DNA of 64,000 bases from Flavobacterium tructae (GTDB lineage Bacteria; Bacteroidota; Bacteroidia; Flavobacteriales; Flavobacteriaceae), in NCBI RefSeq assembly GCF_002217475.1, contig NZ_MUHH01000035.1:29819-93818 (forward strand). Reading direction: 5' to 3'. Under the pieces are notes generated by a model. It was not told where the DNA came from and did not search any database. It saw only the letters and a list, made by a program, of their open reading frames with translations. Positions 43,232 through 51,340 of the stretch are shown here, one piece after another; positions within the stretch are counted from its first letter, which is position 1; each line of letters begins with the position of its first letter. A program made the translations under genes and the position numbers.

Positions 43232-44263
43232 TCAAGGATGAACTTTTGCAACATACGAAGACACTGTTACGGTACCCGAATCATTTTTGACCGTATAAAC
43301 GCCTAAAATACTATTTTGATAAGCTGTATTAGCACTTGTACTATCTGCATTCGGAAAATCAATATCTATCCAGTTGGCTTCTCCAAATGTGCCATCTGAA
43401 TTTCGGTTTACAGCAACAAAGGAAGCTCCCATATCTTTTCCGTTAACACTAATCCAGTCAGACGGCATATGATAGCCATTGTCTTTGGATGCAGTGATAC
43501 CTTCAAAATGTGTAACTACAGACAAAATCGTTTCATTCTTATAACTAAACGATTTTAAATTACTCGTTTGCTTTGTTTTGGAATTATAATCGACCAGAAA
43601 AGCCTGGCTTATTTCCCCTAATTTAGCACTCGAATAACCGCCTGCCATAGTATAATGATCACCGCCATTGTGCCAGATACCGTACAAAGTAGTCGTTAAG
43701 GAATCGGGAACTTTAAAATCAATGTATTCTTTAGTAACAACATCATATAAGAATGCATATCCATTCTTATCATTCTCTACATCATAATTTCCAACGGCGA
43801 TTCCGCCCATTATACTATGAACAAATACATTATTGGTATTACCGTCATTTGGTGACACCTGAATCCAGGTTCCTGAACCATCCGCCGGACCTTCATAATA
43901 AAAACCAAGATTTCCGCTTGGAGCTTTACCGGAAGAGGCAGATATTTTATAGGAGCCTACTATTTGTACTTTGCCTTGATGTCCGTTATTAGGGCCGTAA
44001 CAAGAGGTATTGATAACCGTTGCTGTTGGTGTACTTGGAAAATTTACAATGTTCCATTTGCCCTGATTGCCGCTTCCATTAAGCGGCCCTTCATAGATTA
44101 AGCCCTGAACGATATCATTAAGGCCTATTAAACTGCCTGAAATGTACACATTCTCCGATCCTGTTACGCCTCTTACGCCTTGTATGCTGGTTTCTCCGGC
44201 ATTAGGATAATTGAAATCCGTATACTTTGCTGTATTGACTTCCAGATTTATATTTTCTGACAT
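43232..44263 (-). CDS. Beta-rich repeat protein of unknown function
   Basis: A 343-residue protein with no signal peptide or membrane segment. It contains recurring blades of about 50 residues, for example GLIYEGPLNGSGNQGKWNIV, GFYYEGPADGSGTWIQVS and NSKTKQTSNLKSFSY, separated by short GVRGV/GGIAVGNY-type strands. This suggests a beta-propeller or similar fold. I do not recognise a named family. It follows the sulfatase gene in the same direction, 114 bases away across a hairpin, and may be an accessory or unrelated protein. Confidence 0.65.
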   Translation of the reverse strand: MSENINLEVNTAKYTDFNYPNAGETSIQGVRGVTGSENVYISGSLIGLNDIVQGLIYEGPLNGSGNQGKWNIVNFPSTPTATVINTSCYGPNNGHQGKVQIVGSYKISASSGKAPSGNLGFYYEGPADGSGTWIQVSPNDGNTNNVFVHSIMGGIAVGNYDVENDKNGYAFLYDVVTKEYIDFKVPDSLTTTLYGIWHNGGDHYTMAGGYSSAKLGEISQAFLVDYNSKTKQTSNLKSFSYKNETILSVVTHFEGITASKDNGYHMPSDWISVNGKDMGASFVAVNRNSDGTFGEANWIDIDFPNADSTSANTAYQNSILGVYTVKNDSGTVTVSSYVAKVHP

Positions 44264-44289
44264 AATTTTTCTTTTTTGATTGTTGTTTT

Positions 44290-44336
44290 AACCCGTTGGG
44301 AAAAATTAAATTTTGTTCAATTTCACCCAACGGGTT
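44290..44336 (-). terminator. Hairpin between sulfatase and repeat-protein genes
   Basis: AACCCGTTGGG (44290-44300) and CCCAACGGGTT (44326-44336) are perfect 11-base arms with a 25-base AT-rich loop. It lies downstream of the sulfatase stop on the minus strand. No T run follows, so it may be a partial terminator or a dispersed repeat. Confidence 0.5.
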
Positions 44337-44377
44337 ATTGTTTTATACTTTTTTGGAACTGTGTCCTGCAACTGTTT

Positions 44378-45910
44378 TTAGTTAAACGTTGTCGTACTAT
44401 AAACATCTTTTGGTGCATTTACCCAAAGTTTTTCAACCTCCAGCTGATGCAGTTGTTCTTCTAATTCGTGTCTGATTTCACTATAAGCCGGATCGTAGGC
44501 AAGATTGGTGATTTCCAACGGATCATTAACTAAATCATACAGCTCATACTGTTTGAAGTAGGCCGTAGCAGCATCAAAATAATAGTCAAATTTCCATTTT
44601 TCGGTTCTGATACATCGAATGCGATTCGCAGCTCTTACGATCGTCCAGGTACTATTAGAACCTGCTTTGATATCATCGTAAGTAAACAAAATACTGTGCT
44701 GAACAGGAGTGTTGTCCTGCATTATTGGCAGTAAACTGGTACCAGCAAGTCCTGTTGGCGGATTGGATATGTTGGCGATATCAATAAAAGTTGGAAAAAT
44801 ATCTGCTAAGGTTGCTAAGGCCATAGATTGTTTGATTGGATGATCTTTAAATAATATCGGATTAGATATAACAAGCGGAACTCTTAAAGCTTCTTCGTAA
44901 GCAACAAAAGTTTTCTGACGTAATCCGCCATGAGCGAGTCCCATTTCTCCATGATCGGATGTCATTGTAACTAAGGCTGAATCGGCGAGTTTTTTGCCGT
45001 GTTCATCTTCTCGGTATAATTCGTCGATCAGATAGCCAAACTGTTTGTCGGCAAGACTTAACAAATAACCGTAAAAATTAATATAATTCAGTTTATCTTC
45101 GGTACTATTGATTGCTCCAAGACTTAAAGCCATATTAATCAGAATTTGTTCCTGAGCCATAGGTTTTTTATTTTCCAGTAAATTTTCGTTTACAGTAGCA
45201 GGAAGTCCTATTTCTCTGGTCAGCCAGCTGTCCGGATGGTATCCTGATGTACCTGCTGTATTGGGATAAGCCAATACATCATGAGGATTTACGAGTGAAA
45301 GAATCAAACAATATGGTTTATGATTTCCAGTAGCTCTTTGTGCTCTCACTTCTTTTAGATATTGGATAGCCTCGGCAGTGTATCTGGCGTCGTGATTGGC
45401 GTAGCCACCCCCAAAATTAAGCGGGTTCACATCTTCACCGGCATCGGGAGAAATCCAGCCCATAGCCCCAAATAAAGAAATATCAGCAGGAGTTAAATCA
45501 TCATAATTGGTTTTAGTTCCATTAGGAGCAACACCTTTACTCATGTGCCATTTTCCTCGGTATTGCACATCATAGCCATCCGCCCAAAGCGTATTCATAA
45601 TATTGGGTAATGTATTGCTAAGAGTAGGCTCCTGAGGCGACAACAGACCGCCTACAGTTAACGTTTGACTCACACCATGTTTTGCAGGGTATAAACCTGT
45701 AAATAAGGTCGAACGGCTAGGGGAGCACATGCAGGTATTGCAAAATGCACGGTCGAAACTAAAACCATTCTTTTTTAGAAAAGTCAGTGTGGGAAGATTT
45801 TCTTCCTCCCAGCCCGGTGGAAAATGTTGAGTAGCGCGCTGCTCATCAGTAATAATTAAAATCATGTCCGGCTTTTGGCCAATTTCGTTAAGTTTTTCTT
45901 TTAAGTTCAT
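44378..45910 (-). CDS. Sulfatase (alkaline phosphatase superfamily), cytoplasmic
   Basis: A 510-residue sulfatase. The formylglycine motif is Cys62-Ser-Pro-Ser-Arg66 (CNTCMCSPSRSTLFTGLYP). The N-terminal metal site is in DMILIITDEQRA (Asp22) and the second in VTMTSDHGEMGLAHGG. The C-terminus contains the typical YELYDLVNDPLEITNLA. There is no signal peptide, unlike most polysaccharide sulfatases of this phylum, so it may act in the cytoplasm on small sulfate esters or on phosphonates/phosphoesters. A maturase (anaerobic or FGE type) must be elsewhere. Substrate unknown; choline-sulfatase-like or arylsulfatase-like activities are candidates. Confidence 0.88.
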   Translation of the reverse strand: MNLKEKLNEIGQKPDMILIITDEQRATQHFPPGWEEENLPTLTFLKKNGFSFDRAFCNTCMCSPSRSTLFTGLYPAKHGVSQTLTVGGLLSPQEPTLSNTLPNIMNTLWADGYDVQYRGKWHMSKGVAPNGTKTNYDDLTPADISLFGAMGWISPDAGEDVNPLNFGGGYANHDARYTAEAIQYLKEVRAQRATGNHKPYCLILSLVNPHDVLAYPNTAGTSGYHPDSWLTREIGLPATVNENLLENKKPMAQEQILINMALSLGAINSTEDKLNYINFYGYLLSLADKQFGYLIDELYREDEHGKKLADSALVTMTSDHGEMGLAHGGLRQKTFVAYEEALRVPLVISNPILFKDHPIKQSMALATLADIFPTFIDIANISNPPTGLAGTSLLPIMQDNTPVQHSILFTYDDIKAGSNSTWTIVRAANRIRCIRTEKWKFDYYFDAATAYFKQYELYDLVNDPLEITNLAYDPAYSEIRHELEEQLHQLEVEKLWVNAPKDVYSTTTFN

Positions 45911-46620
45911 TGTTTGTGGTTTAAGGGGTTAATAAATAGATAATTGTTGGTATATGGATTTGTAATTCATATCGATAGGTCAGTTTGAAATAATTCAAAA
46001 AGAGGGATTGGATTATCGTATAAAATTGAGGTGTGAAGAGAGAATGACAGTAGTACTTTTTCAATATAATGTTCGAACAAAATAAATTGCAAAAGGCTTG
46101 TATACGATACTGTAGTGCAGTGTTGAATCTGATTAATAAGAATAAAATTACAATAACTAAGCAGATTTAAATTACGTATAAATACCTGTTTTGTAGTAGT
46201 TTATCTAATTTTTAAAAAGTACAAAGAGTTCAATAATCTGAAGGACTTCAATTAGACAGATATTTTTGTTATTGAAGAGACTCTTTTTATGTATAAGGGA
46301 TAGAGGTAAAGAGCAGTAATTTTCCAGACTACAACTATTGGTGTAACTAAGAATTCTAAGGCTGAGGGGGTAATTATGCTAAACGACTAAAAAAATATTT
46401 AAATATCGCGTTGCGTTTAATCGATAAAAAATGATTTATCACATAGAAACATAGATTTTAATCTAAAAGAGAAAAAAGAAAATACATTCCTTCCACCTGA
46501 TATTAGGTGTATTTAAATGAGGCGAAATGCTTTTTTACAGATGTTGAATCTAAGTTCCTATGTGTTAAAATGAATTATACTCAAAAAGTTAAAAACAATA
46601 ATAATTTTGAGTTTTAGTTT
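45911..46620. other. Long intergenic region with a palindromic repeat
   Basis: A 710-base AT-rich gap with no convincing gene. The part at 46439-46566 contains a dispersed-type inverted repeat (separate entry). The rest probably holds the sulfatase promoter but shows no clear box. Confidence 0.5.
46439..46566. repeat. Imperfect inverted repeat flanking 90 bases
   Basis: The arm CACATAGAAACATAGAT (46440-46456) pairs with ATCTAAGTTCCTATGTG (46548-46564) at 15 of 17 positions. It fits the small intergenic palindromes seen elsewhere in the window and lies just downstream of the methyltransferase gene. Confidence 0.55.
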
Positions 46621-48228
46621 TTAATTCCCCTTCAATAAATTGATACTTACTGTAGCGATATCGGCATCCGGGAATCGTTTAAAAATCGATTGGTCCGGAA
46701 ATAATCCGGCTTCTGCTGCGACTTTATTAAAAACGTCAATTTCTACAATATATTGGTCCGAGAAACCGTGAGTAGCATCATAAGCCGTTGCGGGAGTTTT
46801 TCCGATATTAGCGGCTGCAAGTTTCGGATTGATGGTATGCAATTCAATCAACAGCAAGCCAAATTTATGTACATATGGAGACCATTTTTGTAAATGTTCC
46901 AGCAGATTGTCTTCTACGAGGTTATTACTGATTCTTTTTCCTCTGTAAGCAAATGCTCCGGTAGACGTACTGATTCTATCTTTGTTGATGTGTTGGGGAT
47001 CTTTCCAAATTCGATTGTGATCTAAAAAAGTTCTTACGTTAAGCAGGTCTTTAAGATCTATATTGTAGTTTTCTTTCAGATCTTCCGAAAGCAGTTGAGG
47101 GTTTCCGATATCTCCCCAAATTACTTTTGCCCAAATGTCGGCTTTAATTAGATTGGCTCTGGTTACTTTTAAGGCTGCCTGATTATAGTCGGCACCAACT
47201 AAAAACAAAGGGTAGTCGTCGAGCATTTTTCCACGTAAAGTCTGCCTGTCGATAACTTCAAAAATATGCTGTAAAAAAGCACCATTACCGCAACCCATGT
47301 CAAGTATTCCTTTAGGTTGCTGTTCGATTGGTAAATTAAACAGGCTGACAATAATTTCGTCCACCACTTTAAAATAAGTATCGTGAGCACCACCGCTTCC
47401 CCATACATTCATTTCGCGGTCTACGTGAATTTCATTTTCACCATCCGCTATCATTCTTAAAACTGAAGGATCACCAAAAATCAATTCTTCGATTTTGGCA
47501 AAGGTGGGTAAATAAGAAACTGTAACACCGTAAGCACTGGCTCTTTTAGCGTAAAACAAACCGGTTTCGGTAAACTGATAATTGCCATTTTTTTCTAAGA
47601 ACCATCCAAGATGTACAAAAAAGTCCAGTATTTTTTTAAAGTTTTCCGGAGATTTATGAAACTCTTCTGGTTGAAAAGAAGTCTCCATAAAGTATTTGTG
47701 AAACATTCCTTTCATGGCCAGACGTACAATGGTGGGACCAATCAAATGCCCTTCGACGTGTTTTAAAACCTGCTCCTGAAGACTGTTTTTTAATGGATCA
47801 TCAGAAGGTGATATTCCATATCCTTTTTTATATTTTTCAAAAATAAGATTGAGTTTTTCAAAGGGTACGTCGTCAAAAAGTCGTGGATGAAACTGCCCGG
47901 AGAATTGGAGTAAATCAACAACATCCTGATAGAGATGAAACAGCGAAAAAGCGATTTCTGTTTTTTCGTTTGTGATGATGGTTATTTCCTGTGTTCGATT
48001 ATCTACTTCATACTCTAAAAAGCCCTGAGAGGCCAGAATTCTCAAACCCACATTCAGATAACCTTCATTTGCTTTAAAAGTAGTAGCTAACTGCGATAGT
48101 TGTACTTGCTTTTGATTTAGGATATACTCTAAAACTTTATGATTTTGTAGCGCAATTGCAACCGGAGCAACAGCCAGACCGTCAAGATGTCTGAAAATAG
48201 AACTTCGAAGTTGTGATTTATCGGTCAT
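46621..48228 (-). CDS. AprA-like class I SAM methyltransferase
   Basis: A 535-residue protein. A winged-helix-like module at about 30-90 (ALQNHKVLEYILNQKQVQLS) and a second at about 195-225 precede a Rossmann methyltransferase domain with SAM motif I at 308-317 (ILDMGCGNGAF) and an acidic GADYNQAAL strand end. The layout resembles methyltransferases of the AprA/polyketide-synthase MT2 group, but here as a stand-alone protein without carrier or ketosynthase domains. There is no biosynthetic cluster around it. The substrate is unknown; a polyketide- or fatty-acid-like thioester or small acid is a guess. Confidence 0.75.
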   Translation of the reverse strand: MTDKSQLRSSIFRHLDGLAVAPVAIALQNHKVLEYILNQKQVQLSQLATTFKANEGYLNVGLRILASQGFLEYEVDNRTQEITIITNEKTEIAFSLFHLYQDVVDLLQFSGQFHPRLFDDVPFEKLNLIFEKYKKGYGISPSDDPLKNSLQEQVLKHVEGHLIGPTIVRLAMKGMFHKYFMETSFQPEEFHKSPENFKKILDFFVHLGWFLEKNGNYQFTETGLFYAKRASAYGVTVSYLPTFAKIEELIFGDPSVLRMIADGENEIHVDREMNVWGSGGAHDTYFKVVDEIIVSLFNLPIEQQPKGILDMGCGNGAFLQHIFEVIDRQTLRGKMLDDYPLFLVGADYNQAALKVTRANLIKADIWAKVIWGDIGNPQLLSEDLKENYNIDLKDLLNVRTFLDHNRIWKDPQHINKDRISTSTGAFAYRGKRISNNLVEDNLLEHLQKWSPYVHKFGLLLIELHTINPKLAAANIGKTPATAYDATHGFSDQYIVEIDVFNKVAAEAGLFPDQSIFKRFPDADIATVSINLLKGN

Positions 48229-48431
48229 AGAAAAAGGTTGATGGTTGGTTAAAAATAGTGATTTTTTAATTTACGACCGTTACTTTTTTAGAGGCTATTT
48301 TAAGATTTTCCTCATAGCTATTTTTCGCAAATAACTATTGCGAACCTCAAAGTAAGTGAAACATCTTTTTTTAGAGCAAAAAACGATGTTTCCAGGTGTT
48401 AAACTAAGTGATTGGCAACAAGTAGAAGTAA

Positions 48432-49412
48432 TCAGCTAACCGCCATTTTATTATACTTATTACGATATTCCAACGGATTTAATCCTGTTACTTTTTTAAA
48501 AATGGTTCGAAATGCTTTTGTATCGGTATAACCTACATCGTACATTACCTCATTGATATTTTTACGGCTGGTCTCGAAACTTTTTTTAGCGTACTCAATT
48601 TTCACCCGATTGATGTATTCTAAAACTGAATTGTTGGTTGCGGTTTTAAATCGTCTCTCAAAACTTCTTCTTCCCAGCAATACCATTTCGGCCAATTCAT
48701 CAATGGTGATTTTTTCCTGAATATTATCTTCAATAAAATTCTGAACCTGTTTAATGGCATCGTCGTTATGATTCTTTTGTCCCTGAAACATAGCAAAAGA
48801 AGCCTGACTGTCTCGGTCGATATCGATGGCAAAGTATTTGGAGGCAAGTATAGCCGTCTCTCTGTCGGTATATTTTTCGACCAGATGAAGCAATAAGTTC
48901 CAGTACGAATGTGCTCCACCGCTGGAATAAAGACGATGTTCTTCCGTAATAATGCTTCCGTCTATGACTTCTACTTCGGGAAACATTTCTCTAAACTCAT
49001 TTTGAAATCCCCAATGGGTAGAGCATTTTTTGCCGTTTAACAAACCAGTGGAAGCTAACAAAAACGCTCCAACACATAATGATGCGATCTCGGCACCCTT
49101 ATGATATTGTTCGCTGATCCAGGGTAATAGTCCTTGATTTTGAGCAATCGCAGCTTTCATGTCTCCAAATAAGGCAGGAATCACAATCAAATCAGTGGCA
49201 GTAATATCTTTTGTGAGCTGAGAGGTATTAACGGAATACAATCCGTTATTAAGTTTTACTTCTTTCTCTAAACCTACTAATTGTACATCAAACAATAATT
49301 TTTTACCGGAGGCGGTCATAAATTGATTTACAGCCGAAAATAAGTATTGCGGATCTGCAATTGCCTGCAGAACCGAACTTTCAGGAACAAGAATGCTTAC
49401 TTTTTTTATCAT
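48432..49412 (-). CDS. GlxA-like AraC regulator with DJ-1/PfpI domain
   Basis: A 326-residue protein. Residues 1-190 are a DJ-1/PfpI (class I glutamine amidotransferase-like) domain with the elbow ASLCVGAFLLASTGLLNGKK and GGAHSYWNLLLHLVEKY. Residues about 215-320 are an AraC-type DNA-binding pair (ITIDELAEMVLLGRRSFERR, NINEVMYDVGYTDTKAFRTI, KVTGLNPLEYR). It is divergent from the VOC gene pair at 49673, which it may regulate. Relatives sense small amine or nitrogen compounds; the ligand here is unknown. Confidence 0.92.
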   Translation of the reverse strand: MIKKVSILVPESSVLQAIADPQYLFSAVNQFMTASGKKLLFDVQLVGLEKEVKLNNGLYSVNTSQLTKDITATDLIVIPALFGDMKAAIAQNQGLLPWISEQYHKGAEIASLCVGAFLLASTGLLNGKKCSTHWGFQNEFREMFPEVEVIDGSIITEEHRLYSSGGAHSYWNLLLHLVEKYTDRETAILASKYFAIDIDRDSQASFAMFQGQKNHNDDAIKQVQNFIEDNIQEKITIDELAEMVLLGRRSFERRFKTATNNSVLEYINRVKIEYAKKSFETSRKNINEVMYDVGYTDTKAFRTIFKKVTGLNPLEYRNKYNKMAVS

Positions 49413-49672
49413 GGTTTTTTATAGGTTAGATCAAATTAGGCAAACGATTTACAATTGACTGACTGTTGCTGAGCCCTTAATTTTACTTGGTTGACTGTTG
49501 AATGCAACACTTTACCGGGATCATAGCGATACAACAATTGATTTCAATGCAATTTCAAAGATAAAGATAGTTTGTCGTAAATGCCCTTTTTGTTGTCGTT
49601 TTTGTGTAGGTGGATTCTGTGATTTCTGCTCCATCTTTGTACTATCAATTAACAATTAAAAAATCACACAAA

Positions 49673-50080
49673 ATGGCGACAAAAATTTTCATCAATCTGC
49701 CGGTAGCAGATTTACAAAAAGCAATGTCTTTTTACACAGCAATCGGATTTACAAATAATCCTCAATTTACAGATGCTACAGCAGCCTGTATGGTTCTAAC
49801 CGAAGAAATTTATGTGATGTTGTTGACTCATAGTAAATTCAGTGAGTTTATCAATAAAGAAATCGGTAATGCTTTCGAGAAAGCTTCGGTAATTAATTCC
49901 TTGTCAGTAGAAAGTGTAGACGAAGTGAATGAAATGATCAATAATGCCTTAAAAGCAGGAGGTAAAGAAACTGCAGAGCCGAAAGACTATGGTTTTATGC
50001 AGCAACGCAGTTTTGAAGATTTAGACGGACACCTTTGGGAAGTTCTGTATATGGATCTGGCGAAAATCCCACAACAATAA
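49673..50080 (+). CDS. VOC family protein (glyoxalase/bleomycin-resistance fold)
   Basis: A 135-residue protein from the ATG at 49673. The frame continues upstream to 49610, but the sequence between lacks family similarity, and MATKIFINLPVADLQKAMSF is the natural family start. It shows the paired beta-alpha-beta modules of the VOC superfamily (FYTAIGFTNNPQFTD at the front; FEDLDGHLWEVLYMD at the end). The closing Glu in LWEVLYMD is a usual metal ligand. It is 10 bases ahead of a second VOC-type gene and divergent from the GlxA-like regulator. Substrate unknown. Confidence 0.88.
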   Translation: MATKIFINLPVADLQKAMSFYTAIGFTNNPQFTDATAACMVLTEEIYVMLLTHSKFSEFINKEIGNAFEKASVINSLSVESVDEVNEMINNALKAGGKETAEPKDYGFMQQRSFEDLDGHLWEVLYMDLAKIPQQ

Positions 50081-50090
50081 CCCTATTAAA

Positions 50091-50528
50091 ATGGCACAGC
50101 TTAATTCTTATTTAACATTTAACGGTAATTGCAGAGACGCGATGTTGTTCTACAAAGCTTGTCTTGGCGGTGAACTCGAACTGCAAACCATAGCCGATTC
50201 ACCAATAGGGGAAGAGCTGCCGGAGAAAATGAAAAAATGTATTTTGCACGCCACCCTTAAAAGCGATACTCTTACCATTATGGGATCGGATATGGCTCCC
50301 GAAAACCTGACAAAAGGAAATGCATTCTCGATGATGCTCACGTTTGACAGTGAAGAAGAAACACGAAAGGTTTATGCTGACTTATCTAAAGACGGTCAGG
50401 CTACCCATCCGTTAGAAAGGACTTTTTATGGAGCCTTGTTCGGGAATCTTACGGATAAGTTCGGACATCAATGGATGCTCTGTTACTCGTGCCAAGAAAA
50501 AAAATCTTTATCTGTTGGGTATAATTAA
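50091..50528 (+). CDS. PhnB-like VOC family protein
   Basis: A 145-residue VOC protein of the PhnB/YjdN type (NSYLTFNGNCRDAMLFYKAC at the start; IMGSDMAPENLTKGNAFSMM in the middle; FGNLTDKFGHQWMLCY at the end). These proteins are small dimeric VOC folds of uncertain activity. It forms an operon with the VOC gene upstream and is followed by a terminator. Confidence 0.9.
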   Translation: MAQLNSYLTFNGNCRDAMLFYKACLGGELELQTIADSPIGEELPEKMKKCILHATLKSDTLTIMGSDMAPENLTKGNAFSMMLTFDSEEETRKVYADLSKDGQATHPLERTFYGALFGNLTDKFGHQWMLCYSCQEKKSLSVGYN

Positions 50529-50591
50529 TTCTTGATGATTATACCCAATCGAATAAAGCTATAAATTGACTTCTAACAGCTAATAACTTCT

Positions 50592-50629
50592 AATGAGACG
50601 CCTAAGCAAAAAGGTGGTCTCATTTTTTT
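50592..50629 (+). terminator. Terminator of the VOC gene pair
   Basis: AATGAGAC (50592-50599) pairs with GTCTCATT (50617-50624), extended by CCT/AGG, and continues into a T run to 50629. A second hairpin, AAACCGGACAG (50643-50653) with CTGTCCGGTTT (50665-50675), follows without T run. Confidence 0.75.
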
Positions 50630-50924
50630 ATTTCTTTATATCAAACCGGACAGATTTTTGAAACCTGTCCGGTTTATTAAATGTAACGTTTATATACGAC
50701 ATCTTTTACTTTACTGATCCTTATTTTGAAGCACATTAAATAAAAGTGTTAGAAGTAATTTTTTAAGAAAGTATAAAATAGAATGCACTTTACAGAATCA
50801 CTTTAGAAAAAATCCTACACAGAAGTGGAAGAACGGTTGTTTGTTAACTGTTTTATTTTAAGTTGTTTATCGTTAAAAGGCTGATTTATTTAACATTTTT
50901 TATATAAAAAAAAGAGTTAAAATT

Positions 50925-50953
50925 TTGGCTTTCGTTATTTTAATTTACTTTTG
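50925..50953 (+). promoter_or_regulatory. Promoter of the second susCD pair
   Basis: TTG (50925-50927), an 18-base spacer and TACTTTTG (50946-50953) match the Bacteroidota -33/-7 pattern. Transcription would start near 50960, leaving a leader of about 380 bases before the susC ATG at 51341. Confidence 0.6.
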
Positions 50954-51222
50954 TTCTATCAAATTGGTAGAGTATAAAATTATGAGATTAGCGAAGATTA
51001 AAGAGAAGAATAGTAACTACTGTTTTTAACTAATAAGAATTAATAGGAGATAAGTTTCCTTTAAAAGTAGTCAGACAATAAAGTGATTTTTAATCTAACG
51101 CTATAATTTCAGTGAGATGAAGTCCTTTTTGAGATTGAAATCTTACATAAATACATTAAAAAAATAGTAATCCAAAATAATAAAAAATGAAGAAACGAAT
51201 GCATAGCTGTTAAAAAAAAGAA

Positions 51223-51319
51223 CCATTTCTGCGGGAACAGAAATGGCGAAGCTTAAAGAAATTGTACATCTCTATAAGGAAAGCACGAGCGGATAAAATC
51301 CGATTTCGGGGCACCTTAT
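51223..51319 (+). ncRNA. Candidate structured 5' leader element
   Basis: Within the long leader, three pairings are visible. CCATTTCTG (51223-51231) pairs with CAGAAATGG (51238-51246). ATAAGG (51274-51279) pairs with CCTTAT (51314-51319), closing a larger stem with an inner GC/GC step. CGGAT (51290-51294) pairs with ATCCG (51298-51302) inside it. A competing pairing, CCGA (51300-51303) with TCGG (51306-51309), excludes the inner hairpin. I cannot match it to a named riboswitch class. Confidence 0.4.
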
Positions 51320-51340
51320 GTATTAAACTAAAACAAAGTA

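Noticed and set aside
51223..51319. Naming the leader as a known riboswitch (SAM, cobalamin, TPP and similar)
   Set aside because: I looked for the conserved cores of these classes and did not find them; only the pairings themselves are supported.
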